DNA of 64,000 nt. It comes from Kiritimatiellia bacterium (GTDB taxonomy: Bacteria > Verrucomicrobiota > Kiritimatiellia > CAIQIC01 > JAGNIJ01). Below the pieces are notes generated by a model, which was not told the DNA's origin, made no database searches, and saw only the letters and a program-made list of their open reading frames with translations. Positions 51,336 to 59,685 of the stretch are shown here, piece after piece. The stretch lies in NCBI GenBank assembly GCA_018001225.1, contig JAGNIJ010000012.1:22653-86652 (forward strand), written 5' to 3'. Positions within the stretch are counted from its first letter, which is position 1. Every line of letters starts with the position of its first letter. Position numbers and translations under genes: made by a program.

Positions 51336-54125
51336 ATGCTTCTGCGCCTGATGAGACTTTTCGAAAACCCGCGTGGGGTGCACCGGGTCCGGGTGGGCCT
51401 CGTCGTGATCCTGGCCGCCGCGGCGCTCTGGACCGCGTGGGGCCATCAGCGCTATTTCCTGTCCGGCGATCCCAACGTCACCTTCGCGCAGGGCATCCTC
51501 CTCCGCCAGGGCTACGTCGCCACCAACCTGCACGCGATGGCGGCGCGCGCCCACGGCGAGGAGGCCCCGCCCGTGCGGCTGCTGGTCGAGGGCGGATTCC
51601 CCGTCGTGCTGCGCGCGCTGCGCCTGCTGGGCGACCGCGCGCCGTTCCTGGCCAACGTGCTGTTCGCGCCGGCCCTGCTGGTCCTGCTCGGGCTCTACGT
51701 CTCCCGGACCGAGCCGGACCCGGAGCGCCGGTTCCTGGCGGGCCTGCTGGCGCCCGGCCTGGTCGTTTCGTTTTCCGTCACGGGCATGACGCTGTGGCAC
51801 CTGGTCCTGCCGTTCCGGGATATCCTTTCGCACACGCTCGGGTTTGCGGCGCTGGTGTTGCTGCCAACGCGCGAGACGGAGCATCGGAAACTGCGCCTGC
51901 TGCTGGCCGGCTTCGCCTGCGGGTACAGCGCGTGGACGCGTCTCACCGGCATCCTGTTCGCCGTGCCCATGGCCCTGCACCTGGCGGCGTGGCCGGGTCT
52001 GGGTACGTGGCGCCGGCGGCTGGCGATGCTCGCGTGGACCGCGGCCGGCGGCGTCATCGGGCTGCTGCCGCTGCTCGGCCAGAACCTTCTCGAGAACCGG
52101 GGGCTGCTGGCCCCGCCGCAGGCGGAGAACCTGCTGCTGCAGGAGCGCACGGTGCGCGTCTCGGGCGCGCGGGCGGGCTGGCATCCGCTCAACTTCGGCC
52201 GCACATGGGGCCGGCTCGTTAGCGAGATCGCCGGCTACTTCCCGGCTTGGTTCAAGATCCTCGTCGCCATCAGCCTGGCCGGGCGCCTCCTCATCGAGCG
52301 GCGGGTTCGCCGGCTGCTGCCGGCGGCCGGCGGGCTGCTCGCGTTCGGCCTGTTCTATGCCTGCTATCATCGGACCGTCACGCGCTACTACTTCATCATC
52401 GCCGTCTTCTTCGTCGCGCTGGCCGCGCCCGTGCTCGCCGGACTGGCGGCGGCCCCGTGGCGGCGCTGGCCGCGAGCGCGGCCGGCGGCCCTGTTCCTTC
52501 TGGGCGTCTTCGTGGCCGGATACGCCGCGCAGGCCGGCCTCCGCTCGGGCAGCGATCCCCGGCGGGTCCGCCGCGAGTGGAAGGACGCGCGCATGTTCCG
52601 CGCGTGGATCCGGCAGGCCGTCCGGCCGCCCTACCACGTGGTGACCTCCGCCATGGGCTACCTGCTGTGGACCCGCTACTTCGCCGAAGCCCCGCCGGTG
52701 CCGTGGCCCGGCAGCCCGCTGCGCACAGGGCCCGTTAGGCACACGCGGCTTCCCTTCCCCGACGATACGGAACTCTACCTGCTGTCCCTCCTCGACCGTG
52801 CTAATGAAGAACTGCCCTCGTGGAGCCGGGACACCCTGCTGAACCGGTACGCGCTGGAAAGCGCGGGGCCGGACGTGCGGCCGCGCAGCACGCCCGCCTT
52901 CCGCTTCGAGCGCATCCGGCCCCGCGGGCCGGGCCGGCGGGAAATCGAGGCGGCCGGCCGGCATCGCGGCGCCACGCACCTGTATGTGTACCTGCGAGAT
53001 CTAACTTCGACGAACCGGACGGAACCCATGACGCTGGCCGCGGACGGCTGGCCGGCCCCGGCGCCGGTCGAACTGCAGGCCGGCCCGAACCTCGTGCGGC
53101 TTTCGGCCGCGGCGCCCGTGGTTTCCCTGGATGGCGCCACGCCGACACCGTCCGTCGTGACGGCCGCCTGGGTGCCCGACGGCGCGCCGGTGCACGTCCC
53201 CTTTTCCGAACTCGAGAGCCTGTCGTCCCGGCATCTCATGGCGCCGGACTGCCGCCTGGTCTGGCGCGGCTACGAGCACTGGGGCCGCGACCGCGCGGGC
53301 CAGGCGGACAAGTTCTGGGCGCATCCCTTCTTCGTCTTCACCAACGGCACCGCGATCCGGCTGCCCCGGGTCGCCGAATCCCCGCCGCCCGCCCTCGTGG
53401 TGCGCCTGTATTATACCGCCCTGCTGGCCAACCGGGCGGACGAGCCGCGGCTGTCGGGCATGGATTATGGATACGGCGCCGCGCGGCGCGCGCCCCTGCT
53501 CGTTCACGTCAACCGCCCCTATGACGGACCGGGCGATTCCAAGGCGTTCGACTTCTTCCATGAAATCGAGATTCCGGCGGGGGCCCGGGATCTCACGTTG
53601 AACATGCCCGAGCCCATCCCGACCCTGCTGTGCCACGGCATGACGTTCTTCGTCGAGGACTCCGAGCCGGCCGCGCCCCTGCCCGCGCCGCCGCGGGCCA
53701 TCCCGTATCAGTGGAACGAAGACCGGGCGCGGCGCTGGTACTACGATCTGTTCGACTTCCCCGCCTGGCAGGGCCGGGTCTTCCGGGCATACGCGCAGAA
53801 ACTGGCCGGCCGCGCCGGCCCGGAGGGCCTGATCGCCGCCGACGGCTGGATTCGCCAGATCACCCAGGCGTACGGCGGCCCCGTGCGCTCCGCGCGCGAG
53901 CTGCTGGCCGGCGGCCGGGCGGCCGTGGACGCGCGGCTGAACGCGGGCCTCGCCGTGTACGTTTTGGACCTGGACCAACCGATCGCCTCGACCAGCGCCG
54001 CGTTCCGGTTGTTCCGCGAGTTCTACGACATGGAACCCACGGAGAGCCTCGGCCCGGTCGCCCGGGCGAACGGCGGCGCGGCCGCTCGCCAGCTCGTGCT
54101 GTACCGGGTCCGGCCGCGGCCCTAA
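51336..54125 (+). CDS. GT-C-type polytopic membrane glycosyltransferase-like protein
   Basis: A 929-residue protein from the ATG at 51336. The N-terminal ~400 residues hold about ten hydrophobic helices, opening with RVGLVVILAAAALWTAWGHQ, with long loops typical of GT-C enzymes that use polyprenyl-phosphate sugars. The C-terminal ~500 residues are soluble, probably periplasmic, with beta-rich segments (GATHLYVYLRDLTSTNRTEP, then VTAAWVPDGAPVHVPFSELE). No named family is certain; an ArnT/PMT-like mannosyltransferase is the best guess. It ends with LVLYRVRPRP, 67 bp before the lipoprotein gene. Confidence 0.65.
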   Translation: MLLRLMRLFENPRGVHRVRVGLVVILAAAALWTAWGHQRYFLSGDPNVTFAQGILLRQGYVATNLHAMAARAHGEEAPPVRLLVEGGFPVVLRALRLLGDRAPFLANVLFAPALLVLLGLYVSRTEPDPERRFLAGLLAPGLVVSFSVTGMTLWHLVLPFRDILSHTLGFAALVLLPTRETEHRKLRLLLAGFACGYSAWTRLTGILFAVPMALHLAAWPGLGTWRRRLAMLAWTAAGGVIGLLPLLGQNLLENRGLLAPPQAENLLLQERTVRVSGARAGWHPLNFGRTWGRLVSEIAGYFPAWFKILVAISLAGRLLIERRVRRLLPAAGGLLAFGLFYACYHRTVTRYYFIIAVFFVALAAPVLAGLAAAPWRRWPRARPAALFLLGVFVAGYAAQAGLRSGSDPRRVRREWKDARMFRAWIRQAVRPPYHVVTSAMGYLLWTRYFAEAPPVPWPGSPLRTGPVRHTRLPFPDDTELYLLSLLDRANEELPSWSRDTLLNRYALESAGPDVRPRSTPAFRFERIRPRGPGRREIEAAGRHRGATHLYVYLRDLTSTNRTEPMTLAADGWPAPAPVELQAGPNLVRLSAAAPVVSLDGATPTPSVVTAAWVPDGAPVHVPFSELESLSSRHLMAPDCRLVWRGYEHWGRDRAGQADKFWAHPFFVFTNGTAIRLPRVAESPPPALVVRLYYTALLANRADEPRLSGMDYGYGAARRAPLLVHVNRPYDGPGDSKAFDFFHEIEIPAGARDLTLNMPEPIPTLLCHGMTFFVEDSEPAAPLPAPPRAIPYQWNEDRARRWYYDLFDFPAWQGRVFRAYAQKLAGRAGPEGLIAADGWIRQITQAYGGPVRSARELLAGGRAAVDARLNAGLAVYVLDLDQPIASTSAAFRLFREFYDMEPTESLGPVARANGGAAARQLVLYRVRPRP

Positions 54126-54192
54126 ACAGGGATTTGACGCCGGCGGCATCCGCGGGCAACATAGGCCCGCGTTTGTTAGAACGGAGGAGCGC

Positions 54193-54870
54193 ATGCCCAT
54201 GAAATTCTTCTGGCGTTTGTTGCTGATCCTGCTCGGCACCCTGGCGCTGGCGACAGGCTGCGAGGACGACAACGCCTCGGACGACGATGCGGACGACGAC
54301 TGGGATGACGGTGACGACGTCATCGTCACCAACGAGCCGCGGCCGGAACTGTACGTGGTCATGGGCGATGGCTTGAGCACGGGTGTCGGGCTCGGGGAGC
54401 GCGCGCCATGGCCGTACCGGCTCGAACGCAAGCTCAAGAAGACGGTGCACGACGCCGCCAAGGGCGGGACGCGGATCGACTACGGCGTGGCCAACATCGC
54501 CTCCATCCTCGGAACGTACGAACCCTCCCACGTGCTGATCCTCTACGGCTCGAACGACGTCGGCGCGGAAAACGCAAGCGATTACATCGCCGCCAGCCTC
54601 CTCCAGATGGTCGAGATCGCCAAAAGCAGCAACGTGATCCCCGTCATCGCCACGCTGCCGCCGCTGTACGAGCGCGAGGGCGATGTGATCGCCCGCCTGC
54701 GCCGCGTCAACGACAAGATCCGCAGCATGGCGGACGTCGAGGACGTGCCCCTGGCGGACCTGGAGGCGGAATTCGGGAGCAACCGCGACCTGATCCAGGC
54801 CGACGGCCTGCATCCCACGCCCGAGGGGCACGAAGTGATCGCGACAGAATTTTACAATGCCGTGCGATAG
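54193..54870 (+). CDS. SGNH-hydrolase-fold lipoprotein with altered nucleophile motif
   Basis: A 225-residue lipoprotein with GGAGGA just before the ATG. The signal peptide ends at a lipobox (LATGC, Cys23), followed by a very acidic stretch (EDDNASDDDADDDWDDGDD). The SGNH blocks are visible: block I VVMGDGLSTG (residue 60 is Gly where GDS is expected), block III ILYGSNDVGAE, and block V DGLHPTPEG. The fold is clear, but the catalytic Ser is replaced by Gly, with Ser62 two places on. It may be an inactive, ligand-binding relative, or may use Ser62. It is convergent with the lectin gene across a hairpin. Confidence 0.75.
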   Translation: MPMKFFWRLLLILLGTLALATGCEDDNASDDDADDDWDDGDDVIVTNEPRPELYVVMGDGLSTGVGLGERAPWPYRLERKLKKTVHDAAKGGTRIDYGVANIASILGTYEPSHVLILYGSNDVGAENASDYIAASLLQMVEIAKSSNVIPVIATLPPLYEREGDVIARLRRVNDKIRSMADVEDVPLADLEAEFGSNRDLIQADGLHPTPEGHEVIATEFYNAVR

Positions 54871-54897
54871 CCCGGCGGGGACGCGGCCCCGCCGGGC
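54870..54897. terminator. Strong hairpin between convergent genes
   Basis: GCCCGGCGGGG-acgcgg-CCCCGCCGGGC is a perfect 11-bp stem starting at the stop codon of the lipoprotein gene and ending 12 bp before the stop of the lectin gene. There is no T-run; a bidirectional terminator is inferred from position. Confidence 0.5.
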
Positions 54898-54909
54898 GCA
54901 CGGTCCGGC

Positions 54910-56778
54910 CTACGGCCGGGTGAGGCCGATCTCCGACACCTGCGGCACGCGGCCGCTTTCGTCGTCCTTGAAGACCAGCCAGAGGTACTTCAGGCTGACA
55001 GGGCCTTCGGCGAGGGCTTCCGCGAGATTCGTCCAGTCCTTCGCGTTCGTGCTGCCCAGGTAGGTCACATCGGCCAGCGAGTTCTCGGCCAGGGTAACGG
55101 TCACGTCGCTCACGGCCAGTTCATCAAGGAAGGCCATGGCCAGCCACCAGCCCCCGGCGCCCTCCGCGCCGACCCAGGCGGTGCCTTCGTCGCCGTCCAC
55201 GGCGGCCCACCCGTTGGTATGGACGCCGTCGGTGTCGCTGACCAGCATGGCGTAAGGAGCGACCGTGGTCGCCGCGGCCACACCACCGGCTCCGCCGGTG
55301 TTGGCCGCCGCCAGGGAGACCGCCTTGCTCGAAGGCGCCGTGCCCCAGATTTCCAGGATGTAGTACGGGAGGGTCGAATTCGACCCGTCATCCCAGGCCA
55401 GGGCGCTGCCGGTGGCGCCCATGATGTAGGCATAATGCTGGATCTTCTTCAGGTTGTTGGGCTGGCCCGTCGCCCAGCGCTTGTAGATGACGGAATCGCC
55501 CGTGAGCCACTTCCAGTTGCCTTCCGAAGCCGCGTCGGTCGCGCCGATCCAGATGTTCTTGCCGGCCAGCGCGCCGCTGCCGATCTGGCTGACCATGGCG
55601 TCCCACTGGGCGGACGTCTCGAACGTGGCCAGGTGCCCGCCCTGCTTGACCGCCGCATCCCGCGCGGCCGTCCACGTCAGGTTGGCCTTGATCAAGCGGT
55701 AGGTGGCCGGGACCTCGGTCGCCGGCGGATCGACGGGCGGGTCCACCGGCGGATCCACCGGCGGGGTCACCGTCCCGTTGAATTCAAGGAGGTAGTAGGA
55801 CAACGTGGTATTGTTGTTGTCATCCCACTTGCCACCGGGCCAGACGTGGGCGTAATGCTGGCGGCCGCCGGAGTTGTTGGGCTGGTAATCGCCCCAGTTC
55901 TCGTAGAGCCACGACTCGCCGGTCACCCACTTCCAGTTGCCCTCCGAGGCTTCATCCGTCGCGCCGATCCAGAAATCCTTGCTGGCCAGTTCGCTGCTCC
56001 CGATCTGCTTCTGGATGTTGGACCATTCCGCCGGGCTGGTGATCGTGGCGAGATAGCCGCCGCGGGACTGGGCGTCCGCCTTCGCCTGCGTCCACGTCAT
56101 TTTCGCGCCGATCAATTTGTAGGTGTTGTTGGGCGCGGACGGATAGGTCACCGGCGTGGAGGTTTTCGGCTTGAGGATCACGCCCACGCTCATGACGTCC
56201 GAGACGTCCGAGATGCACACGGTCAGCGTCGGCAGGGTCTTGCTCCACGGGGCGGCCCAATTCTTGCCGAACATCGCGCCGGCCGGCGTGTACTTGCCGT
56301 CCCCGTGGTCGGCGATCGCGCAGAAGATGCTCTCGCGGCTGGCGCCGGCCATGACCGCGACCCATTTCCCGTTCTGGTAATACGCCGCGCCAGACAGGAA
56401 CGAACTCGCCACGTACTTCGGGTGCCAGGAGAACATCTTCACGCCCGCGGGGACGCGCGGGTCGCTGGGCCACGGCCCCCACTTGGGCTCGCCGGAACGC
56501 GGATCGATACCCACCAGCCTCGCGTTTTTTGTCACCTTCGTCCAACGGGAACTTTTCGCGCGGCTGTTCTGGTACAGCATCTTATCCAGGATGGGCCGCA
56601 CATCCACGAGGGTGTACCCGTTCTGTGTCCCCAGCACCGGCAGGCCCAGGTACTCCTCCGCCCGGGCTGCGGACGAAGTTATTAACATTACTAACAAATA
56701 AAGAAACAAGCCTGCCAGAATGTTTTTGACGTTATACATTGCAATACAAAGATTTGTATTATTATTGACACGGTTCAT
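54910..56778 (-). CDS. Exported protein with two C-type-lectin domains and a discoidin-like end
   Basis: A 622-residue protein. GGAG lies eight bases before the ATG at 56778. The first ~40 residues are AT-rich in codon use and form a signal peptide (NILAGLFLYLLVMLITSSAA). Residues ~45-225 are an unrecognised beta-rich region. Two C-type-lectin-fold domains follow (about 230-340 and 365-480): WTQAKADAQSRGGYLATI, FWIGATDEASEGNWKWVTGE, and the parallel WTAARDAAVKQGGHLATFET. They are linked by repeated PPVD units. The last ~100 residues (HTNGWAAVDGDEGTAWVGAE, then GGWWLAMAFLDEL) are an F5/8C-like module shared with the next gene. It probably binds glycans outside the cell. Confidence 0.78.
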   Translation of the reverse strand: MNRVNNNTNLCIAMYNVKNILAGLFLYLLVMLITSSAARAEEYLGLPVLGTQNGYTLVDVRPILDKMLYQNSRAKSSRWTKVTKNARLVGIDPRSGEPKWGPWPSDPRVPAGVKMFSWHPKYVASSFLSGAAYYQNGKWVAVMAGASRESIFCAIADHGDGKYTPAGAMFGKNWAAPWSKTLPTLTVCISDVSDVMSVGVILKPKTSTPVTYPSAPNNTYKLIGAKMTWTQAKADAQSRGGYLATITSPAEWSNIQKQIGSSELASKDFWIGATDEASEGNWKWVTGESWLYENWGDYQPNNSGGRQHYAHVWPGGKWDDNNNTTLSYYLLEFNGTVTPPVDPPVDPPVDPPATEVPATYRLIKANLTWTAARDAAVKQGGHLATFETSAQWDAMVSQIGSGALAGKNIWIGATDAASEGNWKWLTGDSVIYKRWATGQPNNLKKIQHYAYIMGATGSALAWDDGSNSTLPYYILEIWGTAPSSKAVSLAAANTGGAGGVAAATTVAPYAMLVSDTDGVHTNGWAAVDGDEGTAWVGAEGAGGWWLAMAFLDELAVSDVTVTLAENSLADVTYLGSTNAKDWTNLAEALAEGPVSLKYLWLVFKDDESGRVPQVSEIGLTRP

Positions 56779-57077
56779 TCGGCAGCTCCATGTTGGCTTT
56801 GTTTCCGCTTCCGTGACAGGCTTTTTCCACTATCTCACTGCTTATGCTTGATCGATAATAAGTTACACACCATAAACTGCAACAACATTTTTGTACTTTT
56901 TTCGATCTACGAGGAAATTATTAAGCAGGTTGCGTGCCAATAGGTAGTTCCGGCGTTTCAGATCGTGAGAAACGGCCGGTCGCGGGGCTGGCACGGACGG
57001 AAGGGCGGAAGCCCTCCGGGCACCCGGCCTGATTCACCGGCGGGGCAAGCCCGCCGGGGTTGGGCAAGGCCGGCTCG
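56779..57077. other. Intergenic region with AT-rich promoter part and a hairpin
   Basis: Bases 56780-56940 are unusually AT-rich and probably hold the promoter of the lectin gene; I can point to no hexamer pair with confidence. A perfect hairpin, CCGGCGGG-gcaag-CCCGCCGG (57037-57057), lies just beyond the stop of the SGNH/BACON gene and may end its transcript. No coding region is seen. Confidence 0.5.
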
Positions 57078-59537
57078 CTATGGGATCGGTCTGACTTCCA
57101 GGACGACCGGCAGGCGGCCTTCGCTGTTCGTGCCGAAGACCATCCACATATACCGGATCCAGACGGGCCCCTCTTCCAGGGCCGCGGGCAGCTCGAACCA
57201 GTCGAGGGCGTCCGCGCTGCCGAGGATCATGACGTTTGTCGTCGAGGCGGCATCGAGCAGGAGTTCCACGTCGCTGACCTGCCGCGGCGGATCGTAGACC
57301 AGCGCGAGCCACCAGCCGTCATCGCCCGCGCGGCCGGACCAGGCCGTCTCGAGATCCCCGTCCACGACGCTCCACCCGTTCGTGCGCGGCGCCTCGCCGC
57401 TGCTGACCACGACATCCACGGGGCGCGGATCCGACGAGGAACCCCGGGCCGTCCGCCGCACCAGGGTCGGCGCGGGAGACGGGTCCCCGAAGATCAGTTC
57501 ATCCACCACGGGCGCCGGGTAGCCGTACACTTCCCACTCCACGACGTGGAACCCGCTGTTCATGCTGTTGAACGTGCCGGTCAACCGGAAGTAGCGGGCC
57601 TCGACCTCGGAGGGCAGGGAGATATCCTGCCAGCCCTGCCATTGCCCGGCGGTCCGGTCCGCCAGCACGGTCCAGTTCACGCCGTCGGCCGAGGACTCGA
57701 CCCGATACTGGTAGTAGCGCGCGTCCAGGTCCCACAGCAGCACGCGGACGCGGTCCACGCGGCAGAGTTCCTTGACGTCGAGCTCGAAGCAGCCGGGCGC
57801 GGCGGGATCGCCGGTCCAGATCGTGTAACCATACCCCTGCCCGGACTTGTTGTAGCCGGTCGTCATGCCGTCGATCAGGAGGTCCCAGCGGCCGCCGTTG
57901 CTGCCGGCGATCGTGCTCCCGCGGCTGGCCAGCGCCAGGTTGTCATAGAGGCCCTGCTGCTCGACCGTGAAGACCTTGCCGTCCACCGTGATTGTCCCCG
58001 TCCGGGTATCCCGGCCCGTGTTGGCCGCCACGGAATAGGTGAGCGTGCCCGAACCCGTGCCGGCCTCGCCGGCCAGGATGGTGATCCAATTGGCGTCCTT
58101 GGCGGCCGTCCAGGCATAACCCTCGGACGCGATCACGGAGACGACGCCCGTTTCGCAGCCGAGGCCGTGCGCGCGTTGCGTCGGCGAGAGCGACAACCCC
58201 GGAGTCGCCGGCGGCGGGACGCCGTAGGCCTCCCACTCCACCACGTGAAAGCCGCCGTTCATGCTGTTGTACGTCCCCGTCAGCCGGAAATAGCGCGCCA
58301 CGATGTCCGTGCCGAAGCGGATATCCTGCCAGCCCTGCCAGGCGCCGGCGGTGCGATCCACGATCAGGTCCCAGTTCACCCCGTCGACGGACGCCTCGAT
58401 GAAATACCGGTAGTATCGCGCGTCGAGGTTCCACAGCAACAGGCGGATGCGGTCCACGCGGCCGACCTGGTGAAGGTCCAGCGTCATCTGGCCGGGCGCG
58501 GCGGGATCGCCCGTCCACAGCGTGTAGCCGTAGCCGTTGCCCCTCTTGTCATACCCCGTCGTCACGCCGTCGATGAGCAGGTTCCAGCGGGCGCCGTTGC
58601 TGCCCGTGATCGTGCTGCCCCGGCTGGCCAGCGCCAGGTTGTCGTACGTGCCGCGCTGCGTGATGGTGCAGGTCTTCCCGCTGACCGTAATGGTCCCCGT
58701 GCGGGCGTCCCGGCCCGTGTTTTCGTCCACCGTGTAGTTCACCCGGCCAGAGCCCGTGCCGCTGTGCCCGCCGGTGATGTGAATCCACGAGGACGCCGTG
58801 GAGGAACTCCACGCGAGGGAGGAACTGTTGGCGGTGACGTTGATGGAGCCGGCCGCCGCCGCCTTGCTGAACGACGCGCTGGTCGGGCTGATCGAGAGGC
58901 TCGGGGGCGTCACGGGCCTGGGGGCGACCTTGATGGCGTTATAGAATGTCTTGGCGATCAACTGCTGGCCCTCGGGTGTCGGGTGCAAGCCGTCGCTCAT
59001 GATCAGGCTGCGCTTGTTATTGAAGGCGCTGGAGACATCGGCGCAGATGATCCCCTCGGACCGGGCGAGGTCCCGGATGCGCGAGTTCAGGGTATTCAGT
59101 CCGCTACCGTAGCCGTTGAAGACCGGCGGGAGGGTCCCGACGATGGGCACGGTGTAGCGGCCCTTGGCGGCTCGGATCATGTCGCGCAATTCGCCGATGA
59201 TGTAATTAATGTCGTTGCCGATGCCGATATCGTTGGTGCCGTAGAGGATGAGCAGGTAGCCCGGCTGATACTGGGAAAGGTACGAACTGACCTTGTACGA
59301 ACCGTATCCAACTCGACTGCCCGACTTGCCCTCGTTGATCACGGTCTTCCCGCTGCCCAGGAGCCGGTCCAGCCGCGGCGGCCAGGGATCGCCGATGGTC
59401 GGGGGCGAGCCCTTCGTGATCCCGTCGCCCATCGCCAGGTAGACGTTCGGGTTATTGGCGGCTTGAATCGCCGAGGCAGAAAAGGCCGCGGTCAGCATCA
59501 GGCACGCCAGCCGGGTCCGGGCGCGCGAAATATTCAT
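57078..59537 (-). CDS. Exported SGNH-fold protein with duplicated BACON-discoidin modules
   Basis: An 819-residue protein with a signal peptide ending SASAIQAANNP. Residues ~30-200 are an SGNH domain: block I YLAMGDGITKG (Gly39 where the catalytic Ser is expected), block III LILYGTNDIGIG, and block V DGLHPTPEGQQ. Then come two near-duplicate units, each a BACON-like Ig domain (LAWSSSTASSWIHITGG and YAWTAAKDANWITILAG) followed by a discoidin domain (RGSTITGSNGARWNLLIDGV and RGSTIAGSNGGRWDLLIDGM). The final ~120 residues (RTNGWSVVDGDLETAWSGRA, DGWWLALVYDPP) match the end of the neighbouring lectin protein. Glycan binding is likely; esterase activity is doubtful. Confidence 0.82.
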   Translation of the reverse strand: MNISRARTRLACLMLTAAFSASAIQAANNPNVYLAMGDGITKGSPPTIGDPWPPRLDRLLGSGKTVINEGKSGSRVGYGSYKVSSYLSQYQPGYLLILYGTNDIGIGNDINYIIGELRDMIRAAKGRYTVPIVGTLPPVFNGYGSGLNTLNSRIRDLARSEGIICADVSSAFNNKRSLIMSDGLHPTPEGQQLIAKTFYNAIKVAPRPVTPPSLSISPTSASFSKAAAAGSINVTANSSSLAWSSSTASSWIHITGGHSGTGSGRVNYTVDENTGRDARTGTITVSGKTCTITQRGTYDNLALASRGSTITGSNGARWNLLIDGVTTGYDKRGNGYGYTLWTGDPAAPGQMTLDLHQVGRVDRIRLLLWNLDARYYRYFIEASVDGVNWDLIVDRTAGAWQGWQDIRFGTDIVARYFRLTGTYNSMNGGFHVVEWEAYGVPPPATPGLSLSPTQRAHGLGCETGVVSVIASEGYAWTAAKDANWITILAGEAGTGSGTLTYSVAANTGRDTRTGTITVDGKVFTVEQQGLYDNLALASRGSTIAGSNGGRWDLLIDGMTTGYNKSGQGYGYTIWTGDPAAPGCFELDVKELCRVDRVRVLLWDLDARYYQYRVESSADGVNWTVLADRTAGQWQGWQDISLPSEVEARYFRLTGTFNSMNSGFHVVEWEVYGYPAPVVDELIFGDPSPAPTLVRRTARGSSSDPRPVDVVVSSGEAPRTNGWSVVDGDLETAWSGRAGDDGWWLALVYDPPRQVSDVELLLDAASTTNVMILGSADALDWFELPAALEEGPVWIRYMWMVFGTNSEGRLPVVLEVRPIP

Positions 59538-59642
59538 GGGCGTAATCTACCTCCGAAAAATGATTGCTGGAGATAGTCTGCACTACGGAAGAAAAAGGCA
59601 CAAGCACAATCGCTTAATCGTTTAATCCAGCTTATTGTGTGC

Positions 59643-59685
59643 AAAAAAAAGACGCGGGCCGGGATTCACGGGCGGGACGCCCGTG
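59643..59685 (-). terminator. Palindromic repeat and T-run at the end of the GT4 gene
   Basis: CACGGGCG-gga-CGCCCGTG (59667-59685) overlaps the stop codon of the glycosyltransferase, and a run of eight T on the minus strand follows (59643-59650). The hairpin belongs to the same family as 29363-29381. The 16-bp spacing to the T-run is longer than usual, so terminator function is tentative. Confidence 0.45.
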
